Below are positions 58,862 through 64,000 of a stretch of DNA of 64,000 nt, piece by piece. Both the position numbers and the translations under genes were made by a program. The notes beneath the pieces are model-generated. The model did not search any database and was not told the DNA's origin. It saw nothing but the letters and a program-made list of their open reading frames with translations. The stretch is from Helicobacter_D sp964464895 (GTDB lineage: Bacteria; Campylobacterota; Campylobacteria; Campylobacterales; Helicobacteraceae), in the NCBI GenBank assembly GCA_964464895.1, contig CAYXGY010000001.1, forward strand, positions 496,001 to 560,000. The letters are read 5' to 3'. The stretch's first letter is position 1. Each line of letters starts with the position of its first letter.

Positions 58862-60745
58862 ATGGCAAAGCATACCTTTCAAACCGAAGTCAATCAGTTG
58901 CTTGATTTAATGATTCATTCTCTGTATTCCAATAAAGAAATCTTTTTGCGCGAATTAGTCAGCAATGCATCAGACGCACTTGATAAATTGCAATATTTGA
59001 CACTCACAGATGATAAACTCAAAACATTAGACTTTACCCCAAAAATTGATATTGCTTTTGATAGCGAAAAAAATATTTTAACCATTAGTGATAGTGGTAT
59101 CGGAATGAATGAGCAAGATTTGATTGAAAATCTAGGCACAATTGCCAAAAGTGGTACGAAAAACTTTCTTTCCAAACTTAGTGGCGACAAGAAAAAGGAT
59201 TCCGCTCTGATTGGACAATTTGGCGTGGGATTTTATTCTGCCTTTATGGTTGCGAGCAAAATCATTGTAACAACCAAAAAGGCAGGTGAGACACAAGGCT
59301 ATGCTTGGATTAGTAATGGCAGTGGCGAATTTGAGATTGAAAAATGCGAAAAGGAATCACACGGAAGCGAAATCAAACTTTATCTCAAAGAAGATGAAAA
59401 GGAATGGACAAGTCGTTGGAGAATTGAAGAGACTATCAAGAAATATTCCGACCATATTCCATTCCCTATTTTCTTGCATTATACAGAAACTAAAAGCGAG
59501 GGAGAGGGGGATTCCAAAAAGGAAGTGATAGAACAAAAAAATGAACAAATCAACAAAGCCTCTGCGCTTTGGAGAATCTCCAAAAAAGACTTGAAAGAAG
59601 AAGAATATAAAGAATTTTATAAAAACCTAAGCTACGATTCTAACGACCCTTTAAGCTGGATTCACACTAAAGTTGAAGGAACATTAGAATACACTACCCT
59701 CTTTTATATCCCACAAAATGCGCCCTTTGACCTCTATCGTGTGGATTACAAAAGTGGCGTGAAACTCTATGTCAAACGCGTCTTTATCACAGATGATGAC
59801 AAAGAACTTTTGCCATCTTATCTACGATTCGTGCGTGGAATCATTGATAGTGAGGATTTGCCTTTAAATGTCAGTCGTGAGATTCTACAACAAAACAAAA
59901 TCCTAGCCACCATCAAATCTGCCTCCACCAAAAAAATCTTAAGTGAGATAGAATCTTTACAAAAAGACGAGGAAAAATACAGCAAATTCTATAAGGAATT
60001 TGGACGTTGTTTAAAAGAGGGAGTTTATAGTGATTTTGAAAACAAAGAAAAACTACTAGACTTTTTGCGATTCCAATCCACCAAGAGCGAGGGCAAAGAA
60101 ATCGCATTTAAAACCTATAAAGAGCGTATGAAAGAGGGGCAAAAAGCAATTTATTATTTACAAGGCGAGGATTTGGAACTTCTTAAAAATTCTCCACTCT
60201 TAGATACATTCAACAAGAAAGAAATAGAAGTCTTACTCTTTGCAGAAGAGATTGACGGAATCGTAATGCCAATGGTGAATGAATACGACAAAACTCCTTT
60301 GCGCTCCATTACCTCCAAAGAAGCGTTAGAGGATTTAGGAGAAGAAGAGGTAGAGGAAGCAGCCAAAGAAAAATTTAAAACACTGCTTGAAAGCTTCAAA
60401 AAAGCCTTAGGGGAAGAAGTCAAGGAGGTGCGTTTGAGCGCAAGATTGGTTGATGCGCCATCGTGTATCGTAAGCGACCCAGAAGACCCTAATTCTGCAG
60501 TGCTTAAGATGATGAAACAAATGGGTGCAATGGGTATGGGCGCAGACATTCCAGAACCCAAGCCGATTTTAGAACTCAATCCAAACCACACAATCCTTAT
60601 CAAACTTCTAAACACAGAAGCACAAAAAGTAGAAGAAGTGGCGCATTTGCTACTTGAAGAAGCGAAGCTCTTAGAGGGAGGCAAACTTAAAGATGTAAAT
60701 GCGTTTGTTAAACGTCTTAACACCCTCTTGCAAAAGAGTTTATAG
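58862..60745 (+). CDS. htpG: HtpG, Hsp90-family chaperone
   Basis: 627 aa cytosolic ATP-dependent chaperone. The N-terminal ATPase has FLRELVSNASDALDKL, ISDSGIGMNEQDLIENLGTIAKSGTKNFL and LIGQFGVGFYSAFMVA. The middle domain has YIPQNAPFDLYRVDYKSGVKLYVKRVFITDD and RGIIDSEDLPLNVSREILQQNKIL. The C-terminal dimer domain is complete. It stands alone with a strong promoter and a terminator just after the stop. Confidence 0.97.
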   Translation: MAKHTFQTEVNQLLDLMIHSLYSNKEIFLRELVSNASDALDKLQYLTLTDDKLKTLDFTPKIDIAFDSEKNILTISDSGIGMNEQDLIENLGTIAKSGTKNFLSKLSGDKKKDSALIGQFGVGFYSAFMVASKIIVTTKKAGETQGYAWISNGSGEFEIEKCEKESHGSEIKLYLKEDEKEWTSRWRIEETIKKYSDHIPFPIFLHYTETKSEGEGDSKKEVIEQKNEQINKASALWRISKKDLKEEEYKEFYKNLSYDSNDPLSWIHTKVEGTLEYTTLFYIPQNAPFDLYRVDYKSGVKLYVKRVFITDDDKELLPSYLRFVRGIIDSEDLPLNVSREILQQNKILATIKSASTKKILSEIESLQKDEEKYSKFYKEFGRCLKEGVYSDFENKEKLLDFLRFQSTKSEGKEIAFKTYKERMKEGQKAIYYLQGEDLELLKNSPLLDTFNKKEIEVLLFAEEIDGIVMPMVNEYDKTPLRSITSKEALEDLGEEEVEEAAKEKFKTLLESFKKALGEEVKEVRLSARLVDAPSCIVSDPEDPNSAVLKMMKQMGAMGMGADIPEPKPILELNPNHTILIKLLNTEAQKVEEVAHLLLEEAKLLEGGKLKDVNAFVKRLNTLLQKSL

Positions 60746-60754
60746 TATAGAATC

Positions 60755-60782
60755 GCAAGGATACCCTCTCCTTGCTTGTTTT
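60755..60782 (+). terminator. Rho-independent terminator of htpG
   Basis: GCAAGGA (60755-60761) pairs with TCCTTGC (60769-60775) over a seven-base loop, followed by TTGTTTT. It starts ten bases after the htpG stop, in the classical arrangement. Confidence 0.85.
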
Positions 60783-60863
60783 ACTACTCTCTTACGCCAA
60801 TCCTTTACAATTACAATCTTTAGGGTGCAATTCCAACATTGTTTAAAAAAGGGGGTGTAGGAT

Positions 60864-61223
60864 TCACCAAAGATACAAATCACCCAAGACAAGCCCCCAA
60901 GTGAAAGCGGCGAGTACAATCGTGAAAAACACGCCAGCAGAGCCACAATCCTTTGCGATTTTTGCCTTTTCGTGAAATTCTTGTGTGATTAAATCCACAC
61001 AAGCTTCAATAGCGGAGTTGAAGCATTCAGCGACACAAATAAGCAACAAAACAGCAATCAAAAGAATCCGTGTGGAAAGTGGAACTTCAAGTAAGCAAGC
61101 AACTAGAAGCAAGGGGATAATGAGGAGACATTCTAACTTGAAAGCCACCTCGTTTTTTAGCATAACAAGCACACCGCTTAAGGCATATTTTGTGTTATTG
61201 AAAAAATGATATTTGGGTTTCAT
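60864..61223 (-). CDS. dgkA: Diacylglycerol kinase
   Basis: 119 aa from ATG 61223, close to the 122 aa of the E. coli enzyme. Three helices. FFNNTKYALSGVLVMLKNEVAFKLECLLIIPLLL and AECFNSAIEACVDLITQEFHEKAKIAKDCGSAGVFFTIVLAAFTWGLVL carry the conserved Glu, Asn-Ser-Ala-Ile-Glu and Lys-Asp-Ser/Gly-Ala residues. It phosphorylates diacylglycerol in membrane-lipid recycling. The frame stays open 45 codons upstream, but that part has no family character and overlaps the divergent PNPOx-like gene. Confidence 0.92.
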   Translation of the reverse strand: MKPKYHFFNNTKYALSGVLVMLKNEVAFKLECLLIIPLLLVACLLEVPLSTRILLIAVLLLICVAECFNSAIEACVDLITQEFHEKAKIAKDCGSAGVFFTIVLAAFTWGLVLGDLYLW

Positions 61224-61306
61224 TGAAATTCTTTTAGGATTCTTTAAATTGCACGTCATATTACCATATTTTGCATTATTTATTTCTATTTGATTCAAAT
61301 TTTGGC

Positions 61307-61312
61307 TATAAT
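61307..61312 (+). promoter_or_regulatory. -10 element placing the start at the ATG (leaderless mRNA candidate)
   Basis: TATAAT here puts +1 at about 61319, while the ATG of the PNPOx-like gene is at 61320. There is no ribosome site between them (TTCCTCCT is the anti-SD-like opposite strand). A leaderless transcript is the simplest reading if this promoter is real. Confidence 0.4.
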
Positions 61313-61319
61313 TCCTCCT

Positions 61320-61745
61320 ATGAATGAAAAAATAAAAGATTTCATCAGAAAACAACATTTGTTAAGTCTAAGTGTCATTGAAAAAGATTCCAGTCTATTA
61401 GAAGTTTATAGTGCGAGCTGTTATTATGTCTTTGATGAAGAAAATCTTTGTTTGCTCTTTAAGAGTGCGCAGGATTCTAAACACATTCAACTTTGCACCC
61501 TAAATCCTAAGGTGGGCGTGATTATTGCTAAAGATTCTAAGAATCTTGGGAATATTCAAGGTTTGCAAATCAAAGCATTTTTCAAGCAAACTACTACACA
61601 AGCACAAAAAAATCTTTATTATGCCACCTATCCTTTTGCAAGACTCGGCAAAGGAGAAATTTTTGCCTTAGAGATTCTATGGGCAAAATACACAGATAAT
61701 AAACTCTTGTTGAGCGAAAAATTAATCTTTATGAGGAAACAATGA
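61320..61745 (+). CDS. PNPOx-like flavin-binding family protein
   Basis: 141 aa split-barrel protein of the pyridoxamine 5'-phosphate oxidase-like superfamily (YhbP-like). It begins MNEKIKDFIRKQHLLSLSVIEKDSSLLEVYSASCYYVFDEENLCLLFKSAQDSKHIQL and continues NPKVGVIIAKDSKNLGNIQGLQIKAFF, the usual barrel pattern. Substrate and cofactor (FMN or haem) are not known. A TTG ten codons upstream is in frame but lacks a ribosome site. It overlaps mnmA by four bases (ATGA), as a homologue precedes HP1335 in H. pylori. Confidence 0.8.
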   Translation: MNEKIKDFIRKQHLLSLSVIEKDSSLLEVYSASCYYVFDEENLCLLFKSAQDSKHIQLCTLNPKVGVIIAKDSKNLGNIQGLQIKAFFKQTTTQAQKNLYYATYPFARLGKGEIFALEILWAKYTDNKLLLSEKLIFMRKQ

Positions 61746-62800
61746 AAAAAGTTTTGTTATTGATGAGTGGAGGCGTAGATTCTAGCTATTGCGCATACCT
61801 ATTGCAAAAGCAAGGTTATAGCGTGTATGGCGTGTATTTGAAGTTACACGATAAGGAAGAAAAGCACAAATATTTTGAAGCAAAAGTGGAGCAATGTGCC
61901 AAACATTTAGGAATTACTTATGAAGTCATAGATGAGCGCGAACTTTTTAAAAAAAGCGTTTATGATTATTTCGTAGAATCTTATGCCAAAGGACAAACGC
62001 CTAATCCGTGTGCCTTATGCAATCCATTAGTAAAATTTAGAATCGCATTTGGATTGGCAGATGAATTAACCTGTGATTATGTCGCCACAGGACATTATGC
62101 GCAAATCAAAGAGGGCAGAATCGCGCAGGGGGCAGATGAGGCAAAAGACCAAAGCTATTTTTTATTTGGATTAAAAAAAGAGTGGATTCCTCGCATTCTT
62201 TTCCCTCTAGGCGATAAAAAGAAAGCCGAGATAAAGCCTATCGCACTAAAGGAGCTAGAATGGCTTGGGACTTTGGAGAGCTATAAGGATTCCCAAGAAA
62301 TTTGCTTCGTAGAAAATAGCTATATTGAGGTGCTCCAAAAGCATTATAATACAGAATCGCCCGGAGTAGTACTCAATACACAAGGGCAGGAAATTGGCAC
62401 ACATAAGGGCTATATGCAATACACGATTGGCAAACGCAAAGGATTCACGATTGCGGGCGCATTAAGCCCCCATTATGTGCTCAAAATTAATCCGCAGAAT
62501 AATACGATTGTCGTAGGGCAAAAGGACGCATTGGCAACTTATGTAGTGCAAGCAAGGAACTTTTCTGTATCTAAAGAGGAATTTTTGGATAAAGAAACAT
62601 TGGATTGTGAGGTGAAAATCCGCTACAAGAGCCACAAGACAAAGGCGAGTGTAAGGCTAGAAGAAAGATTGGACGCACAGGGTAAAATCCAAGAAGTCTT
62701 GATTGCAAACCTCCAAGAACCCGCCTTTGGCGTAGCGAGTGGGCAAGCGTTGGTGTTATACGAGGGTGATAAGGTATTGGGTGGGGGATTTATCCTCTAA
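61742..62800 (+). CDS. mnmA: MnmA, tRNA-specific 2-thiouridylase
   Basis: 352 aa ATP-pyrophosphatase that adds sulfur to U34 of tRNA-Lys, -Glu and -Gln. The P-loop is LMSGGVDSSYCAYLLQKQGY. The catalytic cysteines are in NPCALCNPLVKF and SQEICFVE. The tRNA-binding C-terminal domain begins near GTHKGYMQYTIGKRKGFTIAG and ends VASGQALVLYEGDKVLGGGFI. Translationally coupled to the PNPOx-like gene. Convergent with flgG. Confidence 0.96.
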   Translation: MKKVLLLMSGGVDSSYCAYLLQKQGYSVYGVYLKLHDKEEKHKYFEAKVEQCAKHLGITYEVIDERELFKKSVYDYFVESYAKGQTPNPCALCNPLVKFRIAFGLADELTCDYVATGHYAQIKEGRIAQGADEAKDQSYFLFGLKKEWIPRILFPLGDKKKAEIKPIALKELEWLGTLESYKDSQEICFVENSYIEVLQKHYNTESPGVVLNTQGQEIGTHKGYMQYTIGKRKGFTIAGALSPHYVLKINPQNNTIVVGQKDALATYVVQARNFSVSKEEFLDKETLDCEVKIRYKSHKTKASVRLEERLDAQGKIQEVLIANLQEPAFGVASGQALVLYEGDKVLGGGFIL

Positions 62801-62856
62801 AGTTTGCGATTCGTCTTTATGGAGATTTTATAAGATTTCTTGATAGTAAGCTACTA

Positions 62857-62876
62857 AGATTCCACAAATGGAATCT
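62857..62876. terminator. Hairpin between convergent mnmA and flgG
   Basis: AGATTCCA (62857-62864) and TGGAATCT (62869-62876) form a perfect 8-bp stem with loop CAAA. The flanks AAGCTACT and AGTAACTTAGCTT can extend it imperfectly. No U-run. It lies in the 104-bp spacer and probably serves both strands. Confidence 0.5.
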
Positions 62877-62904
62877 CGCAGAAGTAACTTAGCTTATGTT
62901 AATG

Positions 62905-63696
62905 CTAGTTGCGTTTGAGTTGATTTACGGTTTGGAGCATAGAATCCGCAGTTTGAATAGATTTAGAATTGGCTTCATAGGCTCTTTGTCCTACAATCAA
63001 GTCTGTCATTTCCTCTACGAGTTTGACATTACTAGTCTCTACGAATCCTTGCCTTAGTTGTCCGAAGCCATTGAGCCCGGGAGTGCCAACGATTGGGTCT
63101 CCTGAAGCATTGGTATTAAGATAAAGATTATCTCCAAGTGCGTGCAAACCTGCGGGGTTAATGAAATTTACAATTTCAATTTGCCCAAGCTGATTGACTT
63201 CTGTGGCATTGCCTTGCAATACGGTTACCGTGCCGTCTGTCCCAATATTTAGCTGTGTCGCATCGTCTGGAATCGTGATATTTGGCACAAGCAGATAACC
63301 TTGAGAATTGACAACATTACCCTCATCATCTCGTTTAAACGCACCATCACGTGTATAAGCAATCGTGCCATCGGGAAGTTCAATTTGAAAGAATCCATTT
63401 CCTGTAATGGCGACATCAAGATTCTGTTCTGTTTCTTTGAAGTTTCCTTGTGAAAACAACTTTTGCACTGAAGTGGGGCGCACTCCCAAACCAACTTCAA
63501 TCCCTGTGGGACTCAAAGTCGTCTCTGAAGTGCTAGAGCCAGCGTATTGTATCACTTGGTGAAACAAGTCCGCAAACTCTGCTCTTTCTTTGCGATAACC
63601 AAATGTATTGACATTGGAAATATTGTTAGAAGTAACATCAATGAATAATTGTTGTCCCAACATACCCGTAGTTGCTGTGTATAATGCTCGCATCAT
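62905..63696 (-). CDS. flgG: FlgG, flagellar distal rod protein
   Basis: 263 aa exported through the flagellar type III apparatus. It begins MMRALYTATTGMLGQQLFIDVTSNNISNVNTFGYRKERAEFADLFHQVI (rod-family N-terminus) with LDVAITGNGFFQIELPDGTIAYTRDGAFKRDDEGNVVNSQGYLLVPNI. It ends GFVETSNVKLVEEMTDLIVGQRAYEANSKSIQTADSMLQTVNQLKR, the FlgG terminal helix. The ATG follows AAAGGATTTCACA. It is 13 bp downstream of a second flagellar rod gene. Confidence 0.95.
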   Translation of the reverse strand: MMRALYTATTGMLGQQLFIDVTSNNISNVNTFGYRKERAEFADLFHQVIQYAGSSTSETTLSPTGIEVGLGVRPTSVQKLFSQGNFKETEQNLDVAITGNGFFQIELPDGTIAYTRDGAFKRDDEGNVVNSQGYLLVPNITIPDDATQLNIGTDGTVTVLQGNATEVNQLGQIEIVNFINPAGLHALGDNLYLNTNASGDPIVGTPGLNGFGQLRQGFVETSNVKLVEEMTDLIVGQRAYEANSKSIQTADSMLQTVNQLKRN

Positions 63697-63709
63697 TGTG
63701 AAATCCTTT

Positions 63710-64000
63710 TTATGCTTTTGCTGCTAATTTGGTAATGGCTTCGGTATTGAGGTCGTCCATATGGGTTTTAAGCACTTTGGAATATGCCTCTACCAAGCGA
63801 TTTGTTTCAATCAATCCTGTCATTTCATAGACAACATTAATATTACTTTTTTCTAAAAAACCTTGATGAACTGCCCCGCTTTGCTCTAATGCCTCGCGTT
63901 CATTGCTTCTTTCTTCTGGATAAGAATACAAATTATCCCCGACTTTTTTAAGATATTTTGGATTCTCAAAAGACACAATGCCAATGTTGGAGATTAAAGC
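63710..64000 (-). CDS. flgF: Proximal rod protein FlgF (FlgG2-like), C-terminal part, cut by the window end
   Basis: Only the last 96 residues are in the window and the frame is open to base 64000. Apparent starts near 63976 are internal: the frame before them reads ALISNIGIVSFENPKYLKKVGDNLYSY, a normal stretch of a rod protein. The end GAVHQGFLEKSNINVVYEMTGLIETNRLVEAYSKVLKTHMDDLNTEAI is the rod-family C-terminal helix. In Campylobacter the equivalent gene before flgG is called flgG2 and acts as FlgF. Its promoter lies outside the window. Confidence 0.88.
   Translation of the reverse strand, partial: ALISNIGIVSFENPKYLKKVGDNLYSYPEERSNEREALEQSGAVHQGFLEKSNINVVYEMTGLIETNRLVEAYSKVLKTHMDDLNTEAITKLAAKA

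Noticed and set aside
61224..61358. N-terminal extension of DgkA
   Set aside because: The added residues are not part of the family, the frame merely stays open, and it would overlap the start of the divergent gene. ATG 61223 gives the normal enzyme length.
1..64000. CRISPR array, prophage, insertion sequence or defence island
   Set aside because: No regularly spaced repeats, transposase, integrase, phage structural gene or recognised defence gene is present. Apart from the autotransporter locus and the three-gene membrane cassette the content is housekeeping.

Overview
The window reads as one chromosomal segment of a low-GC Campylobacterota (epsilonproteobacterium), most probably a non-gastric Helicobacter. 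The basis is family content and gene order recalled from known genomes, not a database search. The evidence is an epsilon-type nap operon (napA-G-H-B-F-L-D, no napC), a glyQ/Nif3/flgZ/waaA/pseudouridine-synthase block like the HP0960-HP0956 neighbourhood of H. pylori, and the pairs valS/fliW, aspS/adk, argS/tatA and a PNPOx-like gene/mnmA. Nearly all of it is housekeeping DNA. I see no prophage, insertion sequence, integron or CRISPR array.

Layout. 58-144: tRNA-Leu(CAA). 323-7180 (-): periplasmic nitrate reductase operon behind an FNR/CRP-like site. 7486-11053: ankyrin gene, phosphoesterase, Pit transporter, YqeY. 11136-11873: flgH with a sigma54 promoter. 11929-17916 (+): thrC-glyQ-nif3-flgZ-waaA-rlu. 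18050-23364 (+): MTHFR-like gene, then yeiH-ftsW-exonuclease-nspC. 23389-24708 (-): three small membrane-protein genes. 24837-30356 (+): yejABEF. 30395-31465 (-): selD with an in-frame TGA read as selenocysteine. 31572-38697: TauE/SafE, valS, fliW, a UvrD-like helicase, ccdA. 38717-44789 (-): TRAP transporter, ppa, adk, aspS. 44790-48671: an autotransporter between two long non-coding stretches that hold an assembly gap, a 15-G tract and repeats. 48672-53609: perR, then tatA-argS-fabD-mtnN-sixA-yhcH (-). 53822-64000: chemoreceptor, uvrA, htpG, dgkA, PNPOx-like gene, mnmA, flgG and a partial flgF-like gene.

How it fits together. Nap gives nitrate respiration. NapA and NapG carry twin-arginine signals and tatA is present. 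MtnN links to menaquinone supply by the futalosine route known in this group. FlgZ (RpoN partner), FliW, FlgH, FlgG and the chemoreceptor belong to motility. SelD shows that the cell makes selenophosphate and decodes UGA as Sec.

The most interesting signals are: (1) the G-tract next to the assembly gap before the autotransporter, which I read as a phase-variable promoter whose spacer contains the homopolymer; (2) the selenocysteine codon hidden in selD; (3) the uncharacterised three-gene membrane cassette; (4) the FNR-like site centred at -41.5 from the inferred nap start; (5) hairpins built into the ends of convergent genes. No clearly novel multi-gene defence or biosynthetic system is visible.
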